A stretch of 44,342 nt of DNA from Nocardia araoensis NBRC 100135 (GCF_000308435.1 NZ_BAFR01000143.1:1-44342), one strand, 5' to 3'; positions 10,218 through 18,441 are shown, numbered from the stretch's first letter. Numbers and translations: made by a program. The notes: a model not told the origin generated them from the sequence alone.

Positions 10218-11435
10218 TCAACGTCCCGGTTCGCCGTGCACCGCGGCAGCACCGACGACTTCCGGCACGGCGAGCGGGAAGCGCGCGTGCACTCCGAATC
10301 CGCCGTCCGCGCGTGGCTCCGCGGTCACCTCGCCGCCGACGGCCAGCGCTCGCGCCTGCATACCCGCGATGCCGTGGCCGCCGTTGCCGACCGTCCGGGC
10401 GGGCGTGGCCCCCGGCTCGTTCTCGACGTAGAGCAGCAGCTCCGCGCCGCATGCGATGCGCACCCGGACCGGCGCGCCCGGGGCGTGCCGGGAGGCGTTG
10501 GACAGTGATTCCTGGACGACGCGGAACAGTGCCAGGCCGATGGTCTCCGGGATCGCCTCCAGCGCACCATCGACGGACCACTCGATGTGGACGCCCGCGC
10601 GGCGCGCGCCCTCGAACAGGCCGATCACGTCGGCCGCCTTCGGCTGGGGCGCGTGCTCGGGCAACTGGCCGTCGCTGCGCAGCACACCCAACATGCCGCG
10701 GATCTCGTTGAGCGCTTCGCGCGCCGTGGCGCCGATGGACTCGAACTCGGCGCGCGCGGCCGGGGTGACGCCCTCGACCCGGTACGGCGCGGTCTGCGCC
10801 TGCACCACCACCAAGGACATGTGATGCGCCACGACGTCGTGCAGGTCCCGGGCGATGCGCGCCTTCTCCTCCAGGATGGCCCGGCGGGCCCGCTCGAGTT
10901 CGTTCTCCTCCTCCTGACGCACCAGCTGCCGCCGCGACAGCGCCAGCCAGCGGATGAGCAGCCCGAACAGCACCAGCGCGGCCAGCGCGATCGGCCAGCC
11001 CCACGCGGCGTTCGCGAACGCTTCGCCTTCGCCGGGCATGGTGGTCGCGAACAGCAGGGCCGTCGCCGCCCAGGCCACCGCGACGATCTGCCCCGGGGCG
11101 CGCAACGCCACGGCGAACAGCAGCACCAGCAGGCACAGCACGTGGACGACCTGGAACGGCAGCTCGTTGTTCGGCTGATGCGGTATCGCCAGCGCGATCA
11201 CCAGCGCGGAGCCCGCCGAGATGGCCCAGCCCAACGCCGGGTTGATCCGGGCCAGCAGCACCGGGAAGGCGGCGAGCGCCGCGATGAACGGCTGCGCCGC
11301 GGTGGGCACCGCGTGGGTCAGGTGCAGGGTCGGCCAGGCCACGGCGTACCAGATCAGCGCGATCAGCACCGTGCCGAGGTCGAACCAGGTCCGCGCGTCC
11401 AGCCGTCGCATCCAGCCGCGACTTTCTCGGTTCAT
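10218..11435 (-). CDS. NarL-family sensor histidine kinase (TCS 2)
   Basis: Membrane histidine kinase of 405 aa. Five or six hydrophobic helices fill about 18-165 (LGTVLIALIWYAVAW, FIAALAAFPVLLA, VLCLLVLLFAVALRA, IVAVAWAATALLFA, IALAALVLFGLLIRW). A coiled region rich in Glu/Arg (170-195) precedes HisKA_3 with H199 in ARDLHDVVAHHMSLV. HATPase motifs are VVQESLSNASRHA and GNGGHGIAGMQAR. No extracellular sensor domain. It diverges from the phospholipase A2 gene, and two dyads lie upstream of its start. Confidence 0.95.
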   Translation of the reverse strand: MNRESRGWMRRLDARTWFDLGTVLIALIWYAVAWPTLHLTHAVPTAAQPFIAALAAFPVLLARINPALGWAISAGSALVIALAIPHQPNNELPFQVVHVLCLLVLLFAVALRAPGQIVAVAWAATALLFATTMPGEGEAFANAAWGWPIALAALVLFGLLIRWLALSRRQLVRQEEENELERARRAILEEKARIARDLHDVVAHHMSLVVVQAQTAPYRVEGVTPAARAEFESIGATAREALNEIRGMLGVLRSDGQLPEHAPQPKAADVIGLFEGARRAGVHIEWSVDGALEAIPETIGLALFRVVQESLSNASRHAPGAPVRVRIACGAELLLYVENEPGATPARTVGNGGHGIAGMQARALAVGGEVTAEPRADGGFGVHARFPLAVPEVVGAAAVHGEPGR

Positions 11436-11473
11436 GCCTACGACACTAGGAAATCCCAGTTCACCGCGGCCTC

Positions 11474-11510
11474 ATACCCACGGGGTATTTCCGCCCCGAT
11501 ACCCCGGTAT
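11474..11510. promoter_or_regulatory. Paired dyads upstream of histidine kinase 2
   Basis: Two related inverted repeats lie between the divergent histidine kinase and phospholipase genes. One is ATACCC-ACG-GGGTAT (11474-11488); the other is ATACC-CC-GGTAT (11499-11510). Their centres are about 23 bp apart, roughly two helical turns. The outer flanks also pair (CTCATACC with GGTATGAG). This is 39 nt upstream of the kinase start, a likely place for a self-regulating response regulator to bind. The binding protein is inferred, not shown. Confidence 0.5.
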
Positions 11511-11602
11511 GAGACGGCCCGGCGGCTCCCCCGGCGGCACGGCACGCGAAACGCCCCCGGGCGTGAGGCGGGCACGGAACACCGGTCCCTAACGTCGTCG
11601 CC

Positions 11603-12397
11603 ATGAGCACACCGACCAGCGCCGGGCGCCAGACCCGGTTCGCATCGGCCGCAGGAGCCCGAAATCATTCCGCCGCAGCCTCTTCCGTCAGCGCGCAGAC
11701 GCGACGCTACGCCGCGCTCACCGCGACCGCGTTGACCACCATGGCGGCGACGGCCTTCCTCTCCCCCGCCCCGCAGGCCGCCGCGGCGGCCGCGCCGATC
11801 GAGAGCCCGCAGGCGAGCGCCGCCGTCGCCGAACTGGCCGCGGGCGGCCCCGGCGCGCTCACCGCGATCCCGGCGGACTTCGCGGCGTCGTTCGGCTACC
11901 GGCCGAGCACCGTGGACGGCCTGCTGGTCGATCCGGACGGGGACTGCTCGTCCCCGGTGACGCTGCCCGCCGAGTTCGACACCGCGTGCAAGGCTCATGA
12001 CCTCGGCTACGACCTGCTGCGCTACGCCGACCGGCGCGGCGAACCGCTGGGCCCGTGGGCGCGCCAAGCCCTCGACGCGACGCTGGACCGGCAGATGCAC
12101 CAGGCCTGCACCGCCCGGACGGACTCGTTCTCTCGCGCGCGCTGCGACGCGATGGCATCGATCGCCAACACCGCCGTCGATCTGAACTCGCGGCGGCAGG
12201 ACTACGGCGCGCCGGTGGTCGAGCCCCTGTTCAGCGCCGCCGAGTCCGATCCAGGGTCGAGTTGGACGCTGCTGGGCGTGCTCGCCGCCGGAATCACCGG
12301 CCTGGGCGCGGTTTTCGTGGTCCGCAACCGGCGACGTGGCTCGCAACCCGCGGCTTGCCCGCCGCCTGCCCCCGTCGCGGCGACGGTGTGGCGATGA
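11603..12397 (+). CDS. Secreted phospholipase A2 with C-terminal membrane anchor
   Basis: Prokaryotic phospholipase A2 family (264 aa), predicted to hydrolyse the sn-2 ester of phospholipids outside the cytoplasm. A long N-terminal export signal ends in an Ala-rich stretch near 64. The family motif CKAHDLGYD holds Cys129 and the catalytic dyad His132-Asp133. An upstream DGDCSSP (112-118) matches the calcium-loop region of Streptomyces enzymes. Four cysteines (115, 129, 169, 181) could make the two usual disulfides. Unusually, a hydrophobic helix (222-240) followed by RNRRRG anchors the C-terminus, with no LPXTG. The stop overlaps the next gene's ATG (ATGA), so the two are coupled. Confidence 0.85.
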   Translation: MSTPTSAGRQTRFASAAGARNHSAAASSVSAQTRRYAALTATALTTMAATAFLSPAPQAAAAAAPIESPQASAAVAELAAGGPGALTAIPADFAASFGYRPSTVDGLLVDPDGDCSSPVTLPAEFDTACKAHDLGYDLLRYADRRGEPLGPWARQALDATLDRQMHQACTARTDSFSRARCDAMASIANTAVDLNSRRQDYGAPVVEPLFSAAESDPGSSWTLLGVLAAGITGLGAVFVVRNRRRGSQPAACPPPAPVAATVWR

Positions 12398-13770
12398 CGG
12401 CGTTCGTCGCGGAGTGGCCGAACCGCCGTGCCCGGTTCCGGGTGCGACCGCCACGAATCGGCACGACGCTCGGCATCGGGGTCGGCACACTGGCGTCGTT
12501 GGCCCCCGGCCTGCTCCCGCGCACACCGGGCGCGCAAGCGGTGCTGACCGGGCTCCTCGCGGCGCTGACGCTCGGCGTGGCGGGTACGTTGCGAATCCTG
12601 CTGCGGCGGCGCGGTTTCGACTTCGATCGGCGCCATGCGTGGCTGCGGCTGCCCCTGCTGATCGCGACATCGGTGCTGGTGGCGGGGGCCGCGGCGAACG
12701 CGGGACACTGGCAGAACCGGCTGCGCGCCGCGATGGGCACACCGCCGATCGGCGCGGATTACTGGGTGCGGTGCGCGCTCGGCGCGGCGCTGATCATCGG
12801 GCTGTTCGCGGCGGCCACCCGCTCGATCGCCTGGGCGTGGCGGAAGCTGGGCTGGGCGCGGGGCGTCTCGCTGGCCGCTGTCGCGGCGGTGCTGCTGTAT
12901 CTCGTCGGGGTGCCCGCGGTGGTCGGATGGCGGGAGGCGGCGTACGCGCGGGCCAATGCCGAGCTGGATCCCGCTCTGGTGCGGCCGGTTTCGCACGCGG
13001 GGTCGGGTAGCGCCGCGTCGGCGGTGAGCTGGACGTCGCTGGGCGCCGAGGGGCGCAAGTTCGTCAGCGACGCGTCGGTGCGCGCCGTGCGGGTCTATGT
13101 CGGGGTGGCCTCCGCACCCGACCTGGACAGCCGCGTCGCGCTGGCGATCCGGGAACTGGAGCGATCGGGCGGCTTCGCGCGCTCGCACCTGGTCGTCACG
13201 GTGCCCACCGGATCGGGCTGGATCGATGCGAACGCCGTGACGGGGTTCGATCGCCGCTTCGACGGTGATGTGGCGCTGGTCGGGCTGCAATACTCCTATC
13301 TCCCCAGCTGGGCGACGTTCGTGTTCGGCCGGGACGCGGCAGTGACGGCCGCACGCGCCTTGTTCACCGCCGTCGAGCGCCACATCGAGGGCATGGCGCA
13401 CAAGCCGAAGCTGTACCTGTACGGGCAGAGTCTGGGCGCCCTCGGCGGCAACGCCGTCTTCGCCGACGACGCCGAGCAGGACGACCGGACCTGCGCGGTC
13501 CTGTGGGCGGGCCCACCGGCCGACCACGTCCACCGCGGCGGCGCGACGGTACTGGCCAACAGCTCCGACCCGGTGGTCCACTGGTCGCTTTCCCAGCTGT
13601 GGCGCGCGCCCGACCTGGCCGGCGCCCGCGTCGACGCTCCGGTTCCGCGATGGCTTCCGGTGATCAGTTTCGCGCAGACCACCGCCGACCTGCTCGCCGC
13701 CCTGCACGCTCCGCCGGGCCACGGCCACCGTTACGGCCTGGACCAAGGGACGGCGATGGCCTCGTGCTGA
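12394..13770 (+). CDS. Membrane alpha/beta hydrolase (Abhydrolase_9 type)
   Basis: Polytopic membrane protein with a C-terminal hydrolase domain, 458 aa. Hydrophobic helices lie near 24-42, 46-70, 85-104, 126-141 and 157-178. The soluble domain has the nucleophile elbow GQSLG (Ser346, in LYLYGQSLGALGG). This layout matches the actinobacterial alpha/beta-hydrolase family formerly called DUF2319, with its membrane N-terminal domain. The substrate is unknown; a lipid or ester in or near the membrane is plausible. ATG 12394 overlaps the phospholipase stop; GTG 12388 is an alternative start. Coupling to a phospholipase suggests a joint role in lipid turnover (inference). Confidence 0.85.
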   Translation: MTAFVAEWPNRRARFRVRPPRIGTTLGIGVGTLASLAPGLLPRTPGAQAVLTGLLAALTLGVAGTLRILLRRRGFDFDRRHAWLRLPLLIATSVLVAGAAANAGHWQNRLRAAMGTPPIGADYWVRCALGAALIIGLFAAATRSIAWAWRKLGWARGVSLAAVAAVLLYLVGVPAVVGWREAAYARANAELDPALVRPVSHAGSGSAASAVSWTSLGAEGRKFVSDASVRAVRVYVGVASAPDLDSRVALAIRELERSGGFARSHLVVTVPTGSGWIDANAVTGFDRRFDGDVALVGLQYSYLPSWATFVFGRDAAVTAARALFTAVERHIEGMAHKPKLYLYGQSLGALGGNAVFADDAEQDDRTCAVLWAGPPADHVHRGGATVLANSSDPVVHWSLSQLWRAPDLAGARVDAPVPRWLPVISFAQTTADLLAALHAPPGHGHRYGLDQGTAMASC

Positions 13771-13802
13771 GCCGTTCGGCATGGCGCCCACGACGCCCTT
13801 CA

Positions 13803-13816
13803 TAGAACATGTTCTA
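13803..13816. promoter_or_regulatory. KstR-type operator
   Basis: The perfect 14-bp palindrome TAGAACATGTTCTA fits the published KstR consensus TnnAACnnGTTnnA exactly. KstR is the TetR-family repressor of sterol catabolism in mycobacteria and Rhodococcus. The site ends 8 nt before the ATG of the SRPBCC gene and overlaps a possible -10 (TAATTT, 13815-13820). No Shine-Dalgarno is visible, so the transcript may be leaderless, with KstR occluding the promoter. The match is seen directly; regulation is inferred. Confidence 0.7.
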
Positions 13817-13824
13817 ATTTCTTC

Positions 13825-14271
13825 ATGGCCTTCGTCATCGACCTCGCCGCCGACATCGACGCCCCCGCCGCCCTGGTGTGGCAGGTGATCACCGATTTCC
13901 CGCGCTACGGCGAGTGGAATCCCTTCGTCACGGAGTGCCGCAGTTCGCTGGTGCCCGGCGAGCCGATCGACATGCTCGTCCAGGTCTCCGGCTCGAAGCC
14001 GCGCAGGCAGCGGGAATGGATTCGCTCACACACCCCGGGCCGCGAGCTGAGCTACTCGATGAAGCCCGTGCCCTTGGGCGCGCTGCACAGCTTGCGCTCG
14101 CACACCGTGACGCCGCTCCCGGACGACCGCGCGCGCTACGAATCACACTTCGAGCTCGGCGGCTGGCTGCATCCCGTGGTCGTCATGTCGCTCGGCGAGA
14201 ACTTGCGCCGTGGTTTCGAGGGCATGACCGACGGCATCCGGAAGCAGGCCGAGTCGCTGCGCGCTTCCTGA
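13825..14271 (+). CDS. SRPBCC-fold protein (polyketide cyclase/START-like)
   Basis: A 148-residue SRPBCC-superfamily protein, a helix-grip fold with a hydrophobic ligand pocket. The N-terminus AADIDAPAALVWQVITDFPRY followed by EWNPFV is characteristic, and a long C-terminal helix (LGENLRRGFEGMTDGIRKQAE) closes the fold. No catalytic residues can be named. It lacks a ribosome-binding site and lies directly behind the KstR-type palindrome, so it may bind a sterol-derived or other hydrophobic ligand (inference). The dehalogenase-like gene follows 68 bp downstream. Confidence 0.88.
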   Translation: MAFVIDLAADIDAPAALVWQVITDFPRYGEWNPFVTECRSSLVPGEPIDMLVQVSGSKPRRQREWIRSHTPGRELSYSMKPVPLGALHSLRSHTVTPLPDDRARYESHFELGGWLHPVVVMSLGENLRRGFEGMTDGIRKQAESLRAS

Positions 14272-14339
14272 GGGTTTCGGCGCGGGCTACCGCGCCCGAG
14301 GTGCACCACATATAGTCTGGCATCGGGAGGGAGGGCCCA

Positions 14340-15200
14340 ATGCTGATCGACTTCGTTCCGGACGGGAATCTGTACCCTTTCGAGTCGCGCTGGTTCGACT
14401 CGTCCGTCGGCCGGGTGCACTACATCGACGAGGGAGCCGGACCGCCGATTCTGTTCTGCCATGGCGCTCCGACGTGGAGTTTCCTCTACCGCCACATCGT
14501 GAAGGACCTGCGCGACCGGTACCGATGTGTCGCCATCGACTATCCGGGCTTCGGCTTGTCCGAGCGCCCCGCGGGTTACGGCTACACGATCGCCGAGCAC
14601 ACCGCGGTCCTCGGTGAGCTGATCGATCACCTGGGTCTCGACGGCTTCGTCCTGATGGGACAGGATTGGGGCGGACCCATCGGCCTGGGCGCGGCCGCCG
14701 CGCGCGCGGATCGGGTGCGCGGGATCGTGTTGAGCAACACCGTGTTCTGGCCGATCGAAGCGATGGCCAATCGAGCTTTCAGCGTGATCATGGGCAGCCG
14801 CCCGATGCGGCGGCGGATACTCGAACAGAATTTCCTCGTCGAGCGCGTCCTGCTCGCGGAACTAGGGCGCAAGCTCACCGCGGCCGAGGCCGAGCACTAC
14901 CGGGCGGTGCAGCCCACCGCCGAAGCACGGTGCGCACTCGCGGTGACCCCCAGGGAAATTCGCGCCGCGCGCCCGCTGCTGGAGCAACTCGCCCGAGATG
15001 TGCCCGCCCTGCTCGGCGGCAAACCGGCCCTGTTGGCGTGGGGCATGCGCGACATGGTGTTCCGTCCGAACGCCTGTATTCCGCGAATGCGTACCGCCTT
15101 CACCGATCTCGACGTAGTCGAGCTGCCGCGCGCACGGCACTTCGTTCAGGAACACGCCCCGGACGCGATCTCCGCGGCGATCGCCGCGCGATTCCCCTGA
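14340..15200 (+). CDS. Haloalkane dehalogenase-like alpha/beta hydrolase
   Basis: Alpha/beta hydrolase of 286 aa, closest by eye to mycobacterial haloalkane dehalogenases of the HLD-III/DmbC (Rv1833c) type; Rv1833c also begins IDFTPDPQLYPFESRWFDSS (from memory). Catalytic residues are nucleophile Asp109 in GQDWGG, halide-contacting Trp110, acid Asp238 (GMRDMVF) and base His267 (ARHFVQE). In the oxyanion/halide position of HGxP, where dehalogenases have Asn or Glu, this protein has Ala43 (HGAPTWSF). Dehalogenase activity is therefore uncertain; another hydrolase reaction is possible. GGAGGG precedes the ATG. It is probably co-transcribed with the SRPBCC gene behind the KstR-type site. Confidence 0.88.
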   Translation: MLIDFVPDGNLYPFESRWFDSSVGRVHYIDEGAGPPILFCHGAPTWSFLYRHIVKDLRDRYRCVAIDYPGFGLSERPAGYGYTIAEHTAVLGELIDHLGLDGFVLMGQDWGGPIGLGAAAARADRVRGIVLSNTVFWPIEAMANRAFSVIMGSRPMRRRILEQNFLVERVLLAELGRKLTAAEAEHYRAVQPTAEARCALAVTPREIRAARPLLEQLARDVPALLGGKPALLAWGMRDMVFRPNACIPRMRTAFTDLDVVELPRARHFVQEHAPDAISAAIAARFP

Positions 15201-15306
15201 GCGCGATGGACGAATGCCGCACAACGAGGCGCCCGCCCACCCCGGTGGGTCGTTCCTGCGGCGAGCCGGTCCCGAATCGGCGAAAGCGGTTGCGCGGCGG
15301 GCGGAC

Positions 15307-15894
15307 TCACGCGCGCAGGTAGGCCAGCGCGGCGTCGAGCGCGGCGTCGGCGTATGCCTCGGTGAGGCCACCGAGGCCGAGCGACCACCGCATCTGCGTG
15401 GGACCCAGCAGCAGGTCGATGGCGAGTTCGAGATCGAGGTCCGCGCGCAATTCGCCGGTGGCGACGCCCGCGGCCAGGCGGTCGGCGACCGCGGCGCGCT
15501 GGGGTAGCAACAGGCGCTCTCGGTAGGCCGCGCCCAACTCGGCGTCCTGCTGGATCTCGATGTACATCGCGCGGAGGAAGGATTCGAACCCGGGATCGGT
15601 GAGCGCGACGACCGAACCGCGCAGCAGCCGGCGCAGATCGGCGGCGACGTCGCCGGTGTCGGGCAGGGCGGGCCCCTCCGGCCCCGAGTCGGATTCGAGC
15701 ATCGCGTCGAACACGACCGCACCCTTCGACGGCCACCAGCGGTAGATCGTCTGCTTTCCCACACCCGCACGTGCCGCGATCGCCTCGATGCTCAGCTTCG
15801 CGTAGGACACCTCGCGGATCAGCTCGGCGGTCGCGGCGAGTATCGCCGCACGGGAGCGCTCACTGCGGCGCGCGGCGGTGGGAGTGTCGGCCAT
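15307..15894 (-). CDS. TetR-family transcriptional regulator
   Basis: TetR repressor of 195 aa. The N-terminal helix-turn-helix spans about 14-60 (AAILAATAELIREVSYAKLSI, then IAARAGVGKQTIYRWWPSKG). The C-terminal ligand domain contains FESFLRAMYIEIQQDAELG and LLLGPTQMRWSLGLGG. The ATG at 15894 is selected because it places the HTH at the usual distance from the N-terminus. It diverges from the SDR gene; two identical-arm operators lie between them, so it very likely represses itself and the SDR. The inducer is unknown, possibly the SDR's substrate. Confidence 0.93.
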   Translation of the reverse strand: MADTPTAARRSERSRAAILAATAELIREVSYAKLSIEAIAARAGVGKQTIYRWWPSKGAVVFDAMLESDSGPEGPALPDTGDVAADLRRLLRGSVVALTDPGFESFLRAMYIEIQQDAELGAAYRERLLLPQRAAVADRLAAGVATGELRADLDLELAIDLLLGPTQMRWSLGLGGLTEAYADAALDAALAYLRA

Positions 15895-15914
15895 GCCGCC
15901 ACGGTAGCAGACAG

Positions 15915-15931
15915 CGAGACGAAACGTCTCG
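15915..15931. promoter_or_regulatory. TetR operator, copy 1
   Basis: Perfect dyad CGAGACG-AAA-CGTCTCG, 17 bp, 20 nt upstream of the tetR start. A consensus -35 TTGACA (15934-15939) for the SDR promoter lies immediately beside it. Arms are identical to the second copy at 15969-15985, centre to centre 54 bp. Binding by the adjacent TetR is inferred. Confidence 0.75.
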
Positions 15932-15968
15932 TCTTGACAAGTCCCGAACGGCTTGGCACCGTATCCGG

Positions 15969-15985
15969 CGAGACGGAGCGTCTCG
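15969..15985. promoter_or_regulatory. TetR operator, copy 2
   Basis: Perfect dyad CGAGACG-GAG-CGTCTCG with the same 7-bp arms as copy 1; only the 3-bp spacer differs. It ends 17 nt before the SDR start codon, just upstream of the ribosome-binding site AAAGGA (15991-15996), so bound repressor would block transcription into the SDR gene. Confidence 0.75.
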
Positions 15986-16002
15986 CGACGAAAGGATTTC
16001 CT

Positions 16003-16908
16003 GTGACCAGAACCTGGTTCATCACCGGCGCAGGCCGTGGACTCGGCCGTGCCTTCACCACGGCCGCGCTCGCCGAGGGCGACCGCGTCGTCGCGACCGC
16101 CCGCGATCCGGAGGCCCTCGCGAACATCGCCGACGACCGCCTGACCGTGCTGCCTCTGGACGTTCGCGATCGTGCGAGCGTGATCGCCACGGTGGACAAC
16201 GCGTTCGCGCTGACGGGCACGATCGACGTGATCGTGAACAACGCGGGTTACGGCTTGGTCGGCGCCGTCGAGGAGCTGACCGAGACACAGATCCGCGACC
16301 AGATGGACACCAACTTCTTCGGCGCCCTCTGGGTTTCCCAAGCGGCGGCGCCACATCTGCGCACGCAGGGTTCGGGGCACATCGTGCAGATCTCCACGGT
16401 CGGGGCCGTGGGCAGTCTCCCCCTGTTCGGCCTGTACAACGCGAGCAAGTGGGCCCTGGAGGGATTCAGCGCCGCGCTCGCGGATGAACTGCGCCCCTTC
16501 GGCATCCGGGTCACGCTCGCGCAGATGGGCGGCTTCGATACCGACTGGGCCAAGTCGAGCATGCGCTTCGCCACCGGCGTTCCCGCCTACACGCAGTTGC
16601 GCAGCGCCATCCTCGGTATGCCGGACTACCCGGTCGCGGCGTCCGCGACCGGAACCGAGTCGACCGACGCGGCGCCGGGGAATACGTCGAGCGAGCCCGC
16701 CGCTCCCGTCGAGTCGGCCGACACCGAAGGCGAGTGGATCGAAGCGGCCCCGGAGGTCGGCGCCGCGGGCCTGATCGAGTTGGTGAACATGCCGAACCCT
16801 CCGCTACGCAAGATCATCGGGCCCGGCGCGCACCAGATGGTCGCACTCGCGTTGGACCAACGCCGCGCCGACTACGTCAGCGACCCCGAATTCACCTGGC
16901 CCGCATGA
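16003..16908 (+). CDS. SDR-family oxidoreductase
   Basis: Classical short-chain dehydrogenase/reductase, 301 aa. Cofactor motif TGAGRGLG (8-15), NNAG (79-82), and catalytic Ser131, Tyr145 and Lys149 (YNASK). ATARD after beta-2 is compatible with NADP. The GTG start has AAAGGA 6 nt upstream. A Ser/Thr/Ala/Glu-rich low-complexity stretch at about 212-247 interrupts the C-terminal part, where relatives usually have a continuous substrate-binding region; the reading frame is intact on both sides. Expression is probably controlled by the divergent TetR. Substrate unknown. Confidence 0.92.
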   Translation: MTRTWFITGAGRGLGRAFTTAALAEGDRVVATARDPEALANIADDRLTVLPLDVRDRASVIATVDNAFALTGTIDVIVNNAGYGLVGAVEELTETQIRDQMDTNFFGALWVSQAAAPHLRTQGSGHIVQISTVGAVGSLPLFGLYNASKWALEGFSAALADELRPFGIRVTLAQMGGFDTDWAKSSMRFATGVPAYTQLRSAILGMPDYPVAASATGTESTDAAPGNTSSEPAAPVESADTEGEWIEAAPEVGAAGLIELVNMPNPPLRKIIGPGAHQMVALALDQRRADYVSDPEFTWPA

Positions 16909-16917
16909 TCACTCGCG

Positions 16918-16957
16918 GAGCCGCTCGGCTCCGCGTATACGCGAAACCGAGCGGCTC
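16918..16957. terminator. Hairpin between convergent SDR and gatA
   Basis: The 11-bp perfect stem GAGCCGCTCGG / CCGAGCGGCTC encloses a loop that itself contains the palindrome CGCGTATACGCG (16932-16943). It sits between two convergent stops, so it can serve both strands. There is no long T-tract, as is common in high-GC actinomycetes. Confidence 0.6.
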
Positions 16958-16968
16958 TACGAGGAACG

Positions 16969-18441
16969 TCAGGCGATGGGACCGCGGGCGGCCTCGTAGG
17001 CCGCGCCCACCCGGTAGAGGCGATCGTCGGCGAGGGCGGGGGCCATGATCTGGAGGCCGACGGGCATGCCGTCGTCCTTGCTCAGACCGGAGGGGACCGA
17101 CATGGCGGGGTGACCGGCCAGGTTGGTCGGCAGGGTGCACAGGTCCGACAGGTACATCGCCAGCGGATCGTCGACCTTCTCGCCCAGCTTCCACGGTGTG
17201 AACGGGCTGGTCGGCGAGACGAGCACGTCGACCTGCTCATAGGCCTTGTCGAAATCGCGGGCGATGAGCGTGCGCACCTTCAGCGCCTGGCCGTAGTAGG
17301 CGTCGTAGTAGCCTGCCGACAGCGCGTAGGTACCGATCATGATGCGCCGCTTGACCTCGGGGCCGAACCCGGCCGCACGCGTGGCCGCCATGACCTGCTC
17401 GGCGCTGTGCTGCCCGTCGTCGGCGACGCGCAGGCCGTAGCGCATGGCGTCGAACCGCGCGAGGTTGGACGACACCTCCGACGGCATCACCAAGTAGTAG
17501 GACGACAGCGCGTACTCGAAGTGCGGGCAGGACACCTCGACCACCTCGGCGCCGAGATCCTTCAGCACCGCCACGGCGGCGTCGAAGGAGGCGAGCACGC
17601 CGGGCTGGTAGCTGTCGGAGTGCAGTTCCTTCACCACGCCGATCTTGACGCCGCGGAGATCGCCCTGCGCCCCGGCGCGCGCGGCGGCCACCACCGGCGG
17701 CACCGGCACGTCGCGCGAGGTGGAGTCGCGCGGGTCGTATCCGGCGATCACCTCGTGCAGCAGGGCGGTGTCCAGCACGGTGCGACCGCACGGACCGCCC
17801 TGGTCCAGCGACGACGCGCACGCGACCAGGCCGAAGCGCGACACCGTGCCGTAGGTGGGCTTGGTGCCGACGGTGGCGGTGACGGCCGCGGGCTGGCGGA
17901 TCGAGCCGCCGGTGTCGGTGCCGATGGCCAGCGGCGCCTGGTGGGAGGCCAGCGCCGCCGCGGAGCCGCCGCCCGAACCGCCGGGGATGCGGGTGGTGTC
18001 CCAGGGGTTGCGGGTCGGGCCGTAGGCGGAGTTCTCGGTGGAGGAGCCCATCGCGAACTCGTCCATATTGGTCTTGCCGAGGATCGGGATACCGGCCGCG
18101 CGCAACCGCGTGGTGAGCGTCGCGTCGTACGGCGACACCCAGCCCTCGAGGATCTTCGACGCACAGGTGGTGGGCATGTCCGTGGTGGTGAACACGTCCT
18201 TGAGCGCCAACGGAACTCCGGCCAGCGGCGAGGCGGGCTCGGCGCCCGAGGCGATCGCGGCGTCCACCGCTGCCGCGGCCTCCAGCGCCCGCTCCTGCGC
18301 GACGTGCAGGAAGGCGTGGTACTCGCCGTCGACCGCGGCGATGCGGTCCAGGTGCGCCTGGGTGACCTCGACCGAGGACAGCTCGCGGCCGTGGATCTTG
18401 TCGGCCAGCTCGGCCGCCGACAGCGTCGTCAAATCCGTCAT
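16969..18441 (-). CDS. gatA: Asp-tRNA(Asn)/Glu-tRNA(Gln) amidotransferase subunit A
   Basis: Amidase subunit of GatCAB (490 aa), which converts mischarged Glu-tRNA(Gln) or Asp-tRNA(Asn) to the amide form. The amidase-signature triad is Lys81 (PLALKDVF), Ser156 (in GGSGGGSA) and nucleophile Ser180 ([10 protein letters not shown]). The whole length matches the family. It follows gatC with a 4-bp overlap (ATGA). gatB is not in the window, and the pfkA found next to gatA in M. tuberculosis is absent here. Confidence 0.98.
   Translation of the reverse strand: MTDLTTLSAAELADKIHGRELSSVEVTQAHLDRIAAVDGEYHAFLHVAQERALEAAAAVDAAIASGAEPASPLAGVPLALKDVFTTTDMPTTCASKILEGWVSPYDATLTTRLRAAGIPILGKTNMDEFAMGSSTENSAYGPTRNPWDTTRIPGGSGGGSAAALASHQAPLAIGTDTGGSIRQPAAVTATVGTKPTYGTVSRFGLVACASSLDQGGPCGRTVLDTALLHEVIAGYDPRDSTSRDVPVPPVVAAARAGAQGDLRGVKIGVVKELHSDSYQPGVLASFDAAVAVLKDLGAEVVEVSCPHFEYALSSYYLVMPSEVSSNLARFDAMRYGLRVADDGQHSAEQVMAATRAAGFGPEVKRRIMIGTYALSAGYYDAYYGQALKVRTLIARDFDKAYEQVDVLVSPTSPFTPWKLGEKVDDPLAMYLSDLCTLPTNLAGHPAMSVPSGLSKDDGMPVGLQIMAPALADDRLYRVGAAYEAARGPIA

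Noticed and set aside
12202..13803. Long minus-strand frame opposite the membrane hydrolase
   Set aside because: No recognisable domain; the opposite strand shows membrane helices and a GQSLG elbow.
15201..15306. Strong terminator between dehalogenase and tetR
   Set aside because: Only a 6-bp CCCACC/GGTGGG stem with a 2-nt loop is visible; too weak to annotate.
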